This document shows positions 53,333-61,135 of a DNA stretch of 64,000 nucleotides, piece after piece. The notes under the pieces are model-generated. The model saw only the letters and a list, made by a program, of their open reading frames with translations. It had not been told where the DNA came from and did no database searches. Positions within the stretch are counted from its first letter, which is position 1; the number at the start of each line of letters is the position of its first letter. The stretch is from Candidatus Rhodoblastus alkanivorans (GTDB lineage Bacteria; Pseudomonadota; Alphaproteobacteria; Rhizobiales; Beijerinckiaceae), in contig NZ_JAIVFP010000001.1 in NCBI RefSeq assembly GCF_022760755.1, forward strand, positions 3,204,001 through 3,268,000, written 5' to 3'. The position numbers and the translations under genes were made by a program.

Positions 53333-54421
53333 ATGGAGAAGAACGCCCCAGAACTTCGGCGCGGCTGGACGACCGGCGCCTGCGCGGCGGCCGCCGCCCG
53401 CGCCGCTTACGCGGCGCTGACGGGCGGCGATTTTCCCGATCCGGTGACCATTCGCCTGCCCGGCGGCCAGACCCCGGCCTTCGCGCTCGCTTTGGCCGAA
53501 CGCGGCGAAGGTTTCTGCCGCGCCGGGGTCGTGAAGGACGCCGGCGACGACCCGGACGTCACCCATGGGGCGCTTATCGTCGCGCGCGTCTCGCGCGGCG
53601 CGCCGGGCGCGGGCGTGACTTTTTCCGCCGGGGAAGGCGTCGGAATGGTCACCAGACCAGGCCTGCCGATTGGCGTCGGCGAGCCTGCGATCAATCCCAT
53701 GCCGCGCCAGATGATCCGCGAGGCCATCGCCGCCGAAGCGACCTTGCGCGGCGGCGGCGGCGGCGACGTTCATGTCGAGATTTCCATTCCCGGCGGCGAA
53801 AAGATCGCCGAACGCACGCTCAATGCGCGGCTGGGGATCATCGGCGGCCTTTCGATTCTCGGCACGACGGGAATCGTGACGCCCTTTTCCTGCGCGGCGT
53901 GGATTTCCTCGATCCATCGCGGCATAGACGTCGCCCGCGCCAGCGGCCTCGACATGGTGGCCGGCGCGACCGGCTCGACGTCCGAAGCCGCCATCAAGGC
54001 GCTTTACGCCTTGCCGGACGAAGCCCTGATCGATATGGGCGATTTCGTCGGCGGCATGCTCAAATATCTGCGCAAACATCCGGTCACGCGCGTGATCGTC
54101 GCCGGCGGCATGGCCAAGATGACCAAGCTGGCGCAGGGCCTGCTCGACCTTCATTCCAAACGCGGCGAGGTCGATCTGGCCTTTCTGGCGGGTTTCGCCA
54201 AAGGCGAAACAGCTGACGCGATAAGCGCCGCCAATTCCGCCAAACACGCTTTCGAAATCGCCGCCGCCGCCGGAATGGACCTTGCGCCCACCGTCGCCGA
54301 TGCGGCGTGGCGAACCGCCGCCCAAGCTCTGGGCGGCACGCCGAGCGCATTGGAAATCGTCATTTTCGACCGCGACGGCGGATTGCTGGCGCGGACGGGA
54401 TTTCGTCCCATAGAAGGTTGA
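53333..54421 (+). CDS. cbiD: CbiD, cobalt-precorrin-5B C1-methyltransferase-like
   Basis: The 362-residue protein has the CbiD signature LRRGWTTGACAAAAARAAY at the N-terminus, INPMPRQMI, a GGLSILGTTGIVTPFS stretch and GDFVGGMLKYLRKHPVTRVIVAGGMAKMTKLAQG. CbiD handles C1 methylation and deacylation in the anaerobic pathway. Here it stands among aerobic cob genes in place of CobF, as has been seen in several alphaproteobacteria. ATG 53333 is preferred over 53300. Confidence 0.9.
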   Translation: MEKNAPELRRGWTTGACAAAAARAAYAALTGGDFPDPVTIRLPGGQTPAFALALAERGEGFCRAGVVKDAGDDPDVTHGALIVARVSRGAPGAGVTFSAGEGVGMVTRPGLPIGVGEPAINPMPRQMIREAIAAEATLRGGGGGDVHVEISIPGGEKIAERTLNARLGIIGGLSILGTTGIVTPFSCAAWISSIHRGIDVARASGLDMVAGATGSTSEAAIKALYALPDEALIDMGDFVGGMLKYLRKHPVTRVIVAGGMAKMTKLAQGLLDLHSKRGEVDLAFLAGFAKGETADAISAANSAKHAFEIAAAAGMDLAPTVADAAWRTAAQALGGTPSALEIVIFDRDGGLLARTGFRPIEG

Positions 54422-54439
54422 TCGCGGCGTTACGCCGCC

Positions 54440-54559
54440 GTCATTGCGAGGAGCGTATGCGACGACGCAATCCACGCCGCGACTCCGTAAGGAAGAGGAT
54501 TGTTTCGCCAAAGCGCGACACCTGGCGTCGAGCGTCGAAGCAAACGAGCGCGCAATGAC
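54440..54559. repeat. 120-bp GTCATTGCGAG...CGCAATGAC intergenic repeat
   Basis: The element begins GTCATTGCGAG (54440-54450) and ends CGCAATGAC (54551-54559), with internal GCAATCCACG and GGATTGTTTCG segments. This layout is typical of dispersed intergenic palindromic repeats in alphaproteobacteria. It fills the gap between convergent cbiD and cobM and may form a long hairpin between their transcripts. Confidence 0.75.
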
Positions 54560-54576
54560 GGGGAGTAACGTGCGAT

Positions 54577-55368
54577 TCATTCATCCTCCGCGATCGTTCC
54601 GTCAGGCCGGACAAATCCGCCGCGATAACGGCGGCGGTAATCCGGATCATAAAGCGCGCTCTCGCGAAAATCATTGGCGCCGAGGGCCGGCCCGACGAGG
54701 ATTAGCGCCGTGCGCTCCATCGGATTGTCGCGGGTTGCGGCGACGATGGTCGAGAGCGTCGCCTGAACGATTTTTTCGTCCGGCCAACTCGCGCGGAAGA
54801 CCAGCGCGATGGGACAGTCCGGACCGTAAAAAGGCAGCAGTTCGGCGACGATTTTTTCGAGCACATGGATGGAAAGATGGATCGCGAGCGTCGCGCCGGT
54901 CGCGGCGAAGGCGGCGAGCTTTTCCTTTTCGGGCATGGCCGAAGCGCGGCCGGAGGTGCGCGTCAGCACCAGGGATTGCGCGACTTCCGGCAAGGTGAGT
55001 TCGCGCCGCAGAGCCGCCGCCGCCGCCGCGAAGGAGGGCACGCCAGGCGTGACGTCATAGGCAATTCCCAAATCGTCGAGGCGGCGCAACTGCTCGCCCA
55101 TCGCGCTCCACACCGAGAGATCGCCGGAATGAAGCCGCGCGACATCCTCGTCCGCGTCGCGGGCGCGCACAAATTCGGCCTCGATTTCGTCGAGTGTCAT
55201 CGGCGCGGTGTCGATGATCCGCGCCTTGGACGGACAATGCTTGAGCAATTCGGTCGGAACGAGCGAGCCGGCGTAAAGGCACACCGGGCAGCGCGCGAGG
55301 ATATCGTGGCCGCGCAAGGTGATAAGGTCGGGCGCGCCCGGTCCGGCGCCGATGAAATGGACCTTCAT
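54577..55368 (-). CDS. cobM: CobM, precorrin-4 C11-methyltransferase
   Basis: A 263-residue SAM-dependent methyltransferase of the uroporphyrin-III family, with N-terminal [18 protein letters not shown], the [15 protein letters not shown] and [15 protein letters not shown] motifs and LIYAGSLV-like CLYAGSLVP, which favours CobM/CbiF. Its start overlaps the cobE stop. Confidence 0.92.
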   Translation of the reverse strand: MKVHFIGAGPGAPDLITLRGHDILARCPVCLYAGSLVPTELLKHCPSKARIIDTAPMTLDEIEAEFVRARDADEDVARLHSGDLSVWSAMGEQLRRLDDLGIAYDVTPGVPSFAAAAAALRRELTLPEVAQSLVLTRTSGRASAMPEKEKLAAFAATGATLAIHLSIHVLEKIVAELLPFYGPDCPIALVFRASWPDEKIVQATLSTIVAATRDNPMERTALILVGPALGANDFRESALYDPDYRRRYRGGFVRPDGTIAEDE

Positions 55369-55772
55369 GCGTTCAACTCGTCTGCTGGCGCGGCCAGGGC
55401 GCAGGTGACGTTTTTTTCCGCGCGGCGCGGCGCGAGCAATAAGGCGCTCGGGCCCGCGCCGAGCAAGGCCGCCGCTTCGGCGACGCTGGCGAGGCCGATT
55501 TTTTCTTGCGCGATTTGCGAGACCGTCGCGCCGCGCACGAAAATTTCTTTCTCGCGCGCGACCATTTCCGCCTCGTCGAAATATGCGACCTCGAGGCCGA
55601 GCGTCGCCGCGGCCTCACGCAAGGCGGCGCTTTGCGCCTTGCGCGCGAGAGTAAAAACTTTCGCGCGGGCGTGTGGCGGCGCCAAGCGCAACATATCGCG
55701 GACGAGGGCGCAAATATCCTCCGCGCGCGCGCTCGACGCAAAGCCAAGGCCGATGGCGATCTCGCTCACCAT
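55365..55772 (-). CDS. cobE: CobE (CbiG C-terminal-like) cobalamin protein
   Basis: A 135-residue protein starting [24 protein letters not shown] and containing [22 protein letters not shown] and [31 protein letters not shown], the CobE/CbiG C-terminal pattern. It may help open the ring at the acyl stage or bind intermediates. ATG 55772 is chosen; a longer start at 55790 is possible. It overlaps both cobL and cobM. Confidence 0.88.
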   Translation of the reverse strand: MVSEIAIGLGFASSARAEDICALVRDMLRLAPPHARAKVFTLARKAQSAALREAAATLGLEVAYFDEAEMVAREKEIFVRGATVSQIAQEKIGLASVAEAAALLGAGPSALLLAPRRAEKNVTCALAAPADELNA

Positions 55773-56992
55773 GCCTTGTCGAAGCTCCATTGCACGATGG
55801 GCAAAGCCGGCCGAAAGGCGAAAAAACCCCCGAGCTTTTCCGCGCGTGAAATTTGCGCCGAAATCAGCTCGCCGCCAAGGGCGCCATGACGCGCGATGAG
55901 CAACGCCTGCGTCTCCAATGTCACGCCATTGACGACCAGCCGCCCACCCGGCGCCAGAGCGTCAAGCGCGGCGTCCAGCATGCCCGGCGCAGTCACGCCG
56001 CCGCCGACAAAGATTTTTTGCGGTTGCGGCAGAGCGCGCAAAGCCTCGGGCGCGCGGCCTTCGATCACTTTGAGTTGCGGCGCTCCCAGCACCAGAGCGT
56101 TGCGGCGGATGCGCGCCGCGCGTTCAGCGTGCGCCTCGATGGCGATCGCTGAATTGTTCGCGTCCGCGAGCAGAAATTCGATCGCGACCGAACCCGAGCC
56201 CGCGCCAATGTCCCACAGCAATTCGCCCCGGCGGGGCTTTAGCGCTGAAAGGGTGAGCGCTCGGATTTCCGCCTTGGTGATCTGCCCATCATGTTCGAAA
56301 AAATCATCCGGCAAGCCCGGCGCGCGCGAAATGATCCTCGCGTCGCGATCGGCGACGAGATCGAGCGCGATCGTATTGAGCGCATCGACGTCAGCCAGCG
56401 CGAAATCGCGCGCGACCGCCGCGCGCATGCACTCATGCGGCCCGCCAAGCCTTTCGCAAATGGTGAGGCGCGAGGCGCCGAAGCCAAGCTGCGTCAGCAA
56501 TGAAGCGAGCTTTTGCGGCGTCGCGCCGTCCCAGGACAAAGCGATGATCTTCGCGCCATCGACGAGATGCGGAATGATTTTTTCGAGCGGCCGTCCATGC
56601 AGGGTGATCAAAGCGCAATCCTGCTGCGCCCAGCCGAGCCGCGCGGCGACGAGACTGAAGGCGGAGGGCGCCGGCAAACAGGTCATTTCCTCGGCGGGGA
56701 TGAAACGCGCCAGAACCGAGCCAACGCCGTAGAAAAAAGGATCGCCCGAGGCGAGCACTACGATCTTTTCGCCGCGACGCGCCAATATTTGCGGATAGGC
56801 CGCATCCATCGGCGAAGGCCAGGCGAGTGTTTCGCAAGCGAGCGGCGCGACGAGCGCGAGATGACGCGCGCCGCCGACGACCAGCGCCGCTTGCGCCAGC
56901 GCGGCATTTGCGGCAGGAGACAGGCTCGCGCGCCCATCCTCGCCGAGGCCCACCAGAGTGAGCCAAGGTCCACGAGGGAAAGGCGGGCTCAT
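55766..56992 (-). CDS. cobL: CobL, precorrin-6Y C5,C15-methyltransferase (decarboxylating)
   Basis: The 408-residue protein joins an N-terminal CbiE-type methyltransferase (LTLVGLGEDGRASLSPAANAAL, VVLASGDPFFYGVGSVLARFI) to a C-terminal CbiT-type domain (WDIGAGSGSVAIEFLLAD, FVGGGVTAPGMLDAAL). It methylates C5 and C15 and decarboxylates the acetate side chain. It begins 26 bases from the divergent cobK. Confidence 0.92.
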   Translation of the reverse strand: MSPPFPRGPWLTLVGLGEDGRASLSPAANAALAQAALVVGGARHLALVAPLACETLAWPSPMDAAYPQILARRGEKIVVLASGDPFFYGVGSVLARFIPAEEMTCLPAPSAFSLVAARLGWAQQDCALITLHGRPLEKIIPHLVDGAKIIALSWDGATPQKLASLLTQLGFGASRLTICERLGGPHECMRAAVARDFALADVDALNTIALDLVADRDARIISRAPGLPDDFFEHDGQITKAEIRALTLSALKPRRGELLWDIGAGSGSVAIEFLLADANNSAIAIEAHAERAARIRRNALVLGAPQLKVIEGRAPEALRALPQPQKIFVGGGVTAPGMLDAALDALAPGGRLVVNGVTLETQALLIARHGALGGELISAQISRAEKLGGFFAFRPALPIVQWSFDKAW

Positions 56993-57018
56993 GACGATTT
57001 TTCCTTTGGAGCGCGCCC

Positions 57019-57765
57019 GTGCGCATTCTGATTCTCGGCGGCACGACGCAGGCGAGCGAACTGGCGCGGGCGCTCGCGGGCCGCGCTGACGTGCAACCTT
57101 TGCTCTCGCTCGCCGGGCGCACGCAAAATCCCGCGCCCGCGCCCATTCCCTGCCGCATCGGCGGCTTCGGCGGCGCCGAGGGTCTCGCGAAATTCCTGCG
57201 GGAAGAACAATTCGACGCTTTGATCGACGCCACCCACCCCTTTGCGGCGCGGATTTCCGCCAACGCCCGCGCGGCGAGCGCGGCGAGCGGCGCGCCCTTG
57301 CTTGTCTTTTCCCGTCCGGCCTGGGAAGCGAGCGACGGCGACGATTGGCGGGAAGTCGCCGATGTGAGCGAGGCCGTCGCCGCTTTGGGCGAAAGGCCGC
57401 GCCGGGTTTTCCTCACCCAGGGACGCCTTCAGCTCGCGGCCTTCGCCGCCGCGCCCCAGCACTTCTATCTGGTGCGCGCGATCGACCAGCCGGAGGAATT
57501 GCGCCTGCTGCCGCATCACAAATTCATTTCCGCGCGGGGACCTTTCACGCTCGAAGGCGAGCGCGCATTGATGCGCGGCGAAGGCATCGAGTTTCTCGTC
57601 TCGAAGAACAGCGGCGGCGGCGCGACCGCCGCGAAACTCGTCGCCGCGCGCGAGCTGAACATTCCCGTGATCCTCATCGCGCGGCCGCAACGGGAAAGCG
57701 CCGAGGAAACCGCGAATCTCGCCGACGTTCTGGCCTGGATCGAGGCTCATCGTCCCGCCCCATAG
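57019..57765 (+). CDS. cobK: CobK, precorrin-6A reductase
   Basis: A 248-residue protein starting at GTG 57019 (RILILGGTTQASELARAL), with the Rossmann-like GGTT motif, DATHPFAARISANARAA, and GEGIEFLVSKNSGGGATAAKLVAARELNIPVILIARP. It reduces precorrin-6A using NADPH. It is transcribed against its neighbours and overlaps the cobJ 3' end by 19 bases. Confidence 0.9.
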   Translation: MRILILGGTTQASELARALAGRADVQPLLSLAGRTQNPAPAPIPCRIGGFGGAEGLAKFLREEQFDALIDATHPFAARISANARAASAASGAPLLVFSRPAWEASDGDDWREVADVSEAVAALGERPRRVFLTQGRLQLAAFAAAPQHFYLVRAIDQPEELRLLPHHKFISARGPFTLEGERALMRGEGIEFLVSKNSGGGATAAKLVAARELNIPVILIARPQRESAEETANLADVLAWIEAHRPAP

Positions 57766-58532
57766 GAGCGCGGCGTCAGCAGCCACTTTTCGCCGCCCGG
57801 CCGCGGGATGAAACGCGTCTCCGACGAACCGACCAGCACCAGGGTCGCCATATCGACGAGGCCGGGGTCGATCAAGGCGAGATCGCCGAGGATGATGCGC
57901 TCGTCGGCGCGGCCAACGGCGCGCGCCAGCGCGACCGGCGTGGCGCCGTCCTTCAATTCGCGCAAAAGCTCGAAGGCGTCGAAAATCTGGCGTGGGCGCG
58001 CCTTGGACGCCGGATTATAGAGCGCTATGACGAAATCGCCCTCCGCCGCCGAGCGCAGCCGCCGGACGATGATGTCCCAGGGCTTGAGATTATCGGAAAG
58101 TGAAATCACGCAGAAATCATGGCCGAGCGGGGCGCCGAGACGAGCCGCCGCCGCCAGCACGGCGCTGACGCCCGGCACGACCTGAATGTCGAGCGCGCGC
58201 CAGTCGGCTTCGCCCGTCTCCGCCGCCTCCAGCACCGCCGCCGCCATGCCGAAAACGCCTGCGTCGCCGCCGGAAACGACCGCGACTTTTCGTCCCGCGC
58301 AGGCAAGCCGCAAGGCGTGGCGGGCGCGATCGAGCTCGACGCGATTGTCGGACGGGAAACGTTCCAGTCCCGCGCGCTCGGGCACCCGGTCAGTATAGGG
58401 CTTGTAGCCGATCAGGGCGTCGGCCTCTTCAAGAGCCTCGCGCGCTTCGGGCGCCACCCATTTGTCCGGGCCGGGACCAAGGCCGACGATGAACAGTTTG
58501 CCCTGCCCGCTGCTTTTATCGGTCGATGTCAC
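57747..58532 (-). CDS. cobJ: CobJ, precorrin-3B C17-methyltransferase
   Basis: The 261-residue enzyme has GKLFIVGLGPGPDKWVAPEAREAL, GYKPYTDRVP, VVSGGDAGVFGMAAAVLE and a CobJ-type middle SLSDNLKPWDIIVRRLRSAAEGDFVIALYNPASKARP. It contracts the ring and methylates C17. GTG 58532 is the likely start, overlapping the cobI stop (GTGA); the frame itself extends further upstream. Confidence 0.92.
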   Translation of the reverse strand: MTSTDKSSGQGKLFIVGLGPGPDKWVAPEAREALEEADALIGYKPYTDRVPERAGLERFPSDNRVELDRARHALRLACAGRKVAVVSGGDAGVFGMAAAVLEAAETGEADWRALDIQVVPGVSAVLAAAARLGAPLGHDFCVISLSDNLKPWDIIVRRLRSAAEGDFVIALYNPASKARPRQIFDAFELLRELKDGATPVALARAVGRADERIILGDLALIDPGLVDMATLVLVGSSETRFIPRPGGEKWLLTPRSYGAGR

Positions 58533-59257
58533 GGCCGCCGCCCCTGCCCGCTCACCAGCACGATCGCGAAATAAGGCGCGGAATCGTCGGCCTTGTCGCT
58601 GAGCTTGACGATCTTTTCCCCGGACATGGTGCCGCGCTCGACATAGATCGCGCGCTCGTAATGGCCGCTGTCGCGCAAGGCCTGCCGCACTTTCGCGAAA
58701 TTCTTGCCGACCTTCATGATGACCGCCGCATCCGTGCGCTTCAGCCTGTCGGCGAGCGTTTCCAGCGGCAGGGTCCCGGGCAGAATCGTCATCACGTCGT
58801 CGCCCCAGGTCATGGTCTCGCCGGCCGCCGCCCAGCATCCGGCCATGCCGGTGACGCCCGGAACGATGGTGACGGGGAAACGCTCCCTCAGCCGGATGTA
58901 GAGATGCATGAAGGAGCCGTAGAACAGGGGATCGCCCTCGGCGAGCAAAGCCACGTCATTGCCGGCGGCAAGTTCGGCGGCGAGCTTTTCCGTCGCCTCC
59001 TGGTAAAAGGCGCGCAGCATTTCATTATAGGCGGGGTCGCTCACCGGAATTTCGGTGGTCACCGGATAGTTGAGCGGCAGTTCGCGGGCTTTGGCCGGTA
59101 TCCAGCGGTCGGCGATGGTGCGGGCGTTGCCCTGGCGGCCGGTCTTGGCGAAAAAGGCGACGACCGCCGCGCTTTCGATGACGCGCACGGCCTTGACCGT
59201 CACGAGTTCCGGATCGCCGGGGCCGAGCCCGACGCCATAGAGGCGGCCCATGTTCAT
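58529..59257 (-). CDS. cobI: CobI, precorrin-2 C20-methyltransferase
   Basis: A 242-residue uroporphyrin-type methyltransferase with GRLYGVGLGPGDPELVTVKAVRVI, LLAEGDPLFYGSFMHLY and VTIVPGVTGMAGCWAAAGE, matching CobI/CbiL. The ATG overlaps the cobH stop (ATGA). Confidence 0.93.
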   Translation of the reverse strand: MNMGRLYGVGLGPGDPELVTVKAVRVIESAAVVAFFAKTGRQGNARTIADRWIPAKARELPLNYPVTTEIPVSDPAYNEMLRAFYQEATEKLAAELAAGNDVALLAEGDPLFYGSFMHLYIRLRERFPVTIVPGVTGMAGCWAAAGETMTWGDDVMTILPGTLPLETLADRLKRTDAAVIMKVGKNFAKVRQALRDSGHYERAIYVERGTMSGEKIVKLSDKADDSAPYFAIVLVSGQGRRP

Positions 59258-59883
59258 TCCTTGTCGCTCGCAAGAGCATTGAGCGCGGCCGCCGCCATGG
59301 CGCTGCCGCCTTTTCGCCCACGCATGGCGATCACCGGAACGCGGGCGTCGGCGATCGCCGCCTCTTTCGATTCCGCCGCGCCGACGAAGCCGACCGGCAT
59401 GGCGAGGATCAGGGCCGGGCGCTGGGCGTCCGCGTCAAGCATTTCCAGCATATGAAAGAGCGCGGTCGGCGCATTGCCGAAGGCGACCACGGCGCCGCCG
59501 AGTTTTGGCCGCCACAATTCCATTGCGGCGGCCGTACGCGTCGTGCCCATTTCTCTGGCGAGTTCCGCGACGCGCGGATCGGCGAGCGTGCAGATCACTT
59601 CATTATTGGCGGGCAGGCGCGCGCGGGTGACGCCATGAGCCACCATATTGGCGTCGCAGAAGATGGGAGCGCCCGCGGCAAGCGCGGCGACGCCGGCCTG
59701 CGCCGCGCCCGGCGAGAAGAAGAGATGCGGCGCGATCTCGACCATGCCGCAGGCATGAATGACGCGCACGGCGACGCGTTCCTCGATTGCGTCGAAACGC
59801 GCGAGATCGGCCTCGCGCCGGATGATGGCGAATGAGTTTTTATAAATTTCCGCGCCGTCGCGGATATAATCATAGGCGGTCAA
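59254..59883 (-). CDS. cobH: CobH, precorrin-8X methylmutase
   Basis: The 209-residue protein has YDYIRDGAEIYKNSFAIIRREADL, RVIHACGMVEIAPHLFFSPGAAQAG (catalytic His), IFCDANMVAHGVTRARLPANNEVIC and GNAPTALFHMLEMLD. It moves the C11 methyl to C12, forming hydrogenobyrinate. The likely start is TTG 59883, overlapping the cobG end by 14 bases; no ATG is available at that place. Confidence 0.92.
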   Translation of the reverse strand: MTAYDYIRDGAEIYKNSFAIIRREADLARFDAIEERVAVRVIHACGMVEIAPHLFFSPGAAQAGVAALAAGAPIFCDANMVAHGVTRARLPANNEVICTLADPRVAELAREMGTTRTAAAMELWRPKLGGAVVAFGNAPTALFHMLEMLDADAQRPALILAMPVGFVGAAESKEAAIADARVPVIAMRGRKGGSAMAAAALNALASDKE

Positions 59884-61135
59884 GCCCGCGTTCCTTCAGC
59901 GAGAGAAGTTTTTGCTTCATGGCGGCGAGATCGAGTCCGCGCGCGGAAGGCTCGTCGCGCGCCAGGGCGTTTTCGACGAGCGCATAGCCGTCGCTTTCCG
60001 CGACGAAAGTGAGCGCCGGCGCGTGGAGCGCGCAGCCCTTGATGCAGCCGGAAATGTGAATGCGGCGCGCCTCCGCCGACCAATGAGGCGCGAGCGCCAG
60101 CGCCAGAGCCCGCGTGTCGCCGCGCGCCGAGGGACAGGCCGGCGCGCCGGGACAGGCGGTGAAGGCGAGGCGGGAATCGCGCGCGTCGATCAAGAAGCCG
60201 AGCGCGCCAAGTTTCGCGGCAAGAGCCGGCGCGGCTTGAGTTTGGAGACCGACGGCGAGGATCGCGCGCCAGGGCGTCAGGCGCAGTTCGGCGGCGCCAT
60301 GGGCTTCGGCTTCATGCGCCAAGGCTTCCAGCGCGTCGGCCTCGATGCGTCCGAACAACAGCCCGGCGCCGACAAAGGCGTCTTGGCCGCAAGGTTGCGC
60401 GCCGAGGATTTTGGCGTCGTTCTTTCCGTCATTGCGAGCCATAGGGCGCGCAATGACGGAAACGTCTTGCGCCAGCGGCGCAACGCCGAGCCGCGCGACC
60501 ACGGAGGCCATGCGGCGGTCGTCGCCGCGCAAGGCCAAAAAATTCCGCGCAAGGCCTTCGGCCGCTGCGCACAAATTTTCCGGCGCGACCTCACCCGACA
60601 GAACGCCGCCGAGGAAAATAGCGAGGCGATCCGGCGCCATTGCGGTGAAAACGATGTCGGTTGCAACATCGAGCGGCAAGGCGCCGCCGCCGTCGACGGC
60701 GAAGCCGAATTTCGGCGGCAGGTCGTGCATCTCCTGGCTGCGTTTCAGCAACTGATCCAGCTTTGCGACCAGAGGGCGCACGTCCAGAAAAGCCGACGGG
60801 TCGAAACCGGCGAGCGGGCTGGGGACGACATTGCGCACGGCTTCCGCGCGCGTGTCATCCGCGCGCGTGTCATCGTCGAGCAGACCAAGGCCGCGCAATT
60901 CCGCTTGCAGAACCTCGATTTCCTCTTCTGCGACCCCGCGCATCTGGAGATTGGCGCGCGATGAAAGATCGAAGGCGCCATTGCCGAAACGCCGTGCGAG
61001 AGCGGCAAAAATGGTTGCTCGGCGAAAAGAGAGAACGCCATTGGTCAGGCGCAGGCGGAAAATATAGCCGTCTCCGCTAAGCATGGGAGCAAGGGCGCCA
61101 GGACACCAGCCTTTGCGCAAATTCTCGATCGTCAT
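59870..61135 (-). CDS. cobG: CobG, precorrin-3B synthase
   Basis: The 421-residue protein belongs to the nitrite/sulfite reductase-like family. It has an N-terminal RKGWCPGALAPMLSGDGYIFRLRL, a ferredoxin-like half domain and a C-terminal Fe-S site (FTACPGAPACPSARGDTR and IHISGCIKGCALH). It makes precorrin-3B with oxygen. A palindrome at 60424-60463 adds the segment SVIARPMARNDGKND in frame. ATG 61135 overlaps the cobN stop. Confidence 0.9.
   Translation of the reverse strand: MTIENLRKGWCPGALAPMLSGDGYIFRLRLTNGVLSFRRATIFAALARRFGNGAFDLSSRANLQMRGVAEEEIEVLQAELRGLGLLDDDTRADDTRAEAVRNVVPSPLAGFDPSAFLDVRPLVAKLDQLLKRSQEMHDLPPKFGFAVDGGGALPLDVATDIVFTAMAPDRLAIFLGGVLSGEVAPENLCAAAEGLARNFLALRGDDRRMASVVARLGVAPLAQDVSVIARPMARNDGKNDAKILGAQPCGQDAFVGAGLLFGRIEADALEALAHEAEAHGAAELRLTPWRAILAVGLQTQAAPALAAKLGALGFLIDARDSRLAFTACPGAPACPSARGDTRALALALAPHWSAEARRIHISGCIKGCALHAPALTFVAESDGYALVENALARDEPSARGLDLAAMKQKLLSLKERGLDRL
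60424..60463. repeat. Palindromic repeat embedded in cobG
   Basis: Perfect 14-bp inverted arms (60424-60437 with 60450-60463) surround a 12-base loop; the arms contain the GTCATTGCG/CGCAATGAC core of the intergenic repeats. The reading frame passes through without a stop, as the protein segment SVIARPMARNDGK. Confidence 0.8.
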
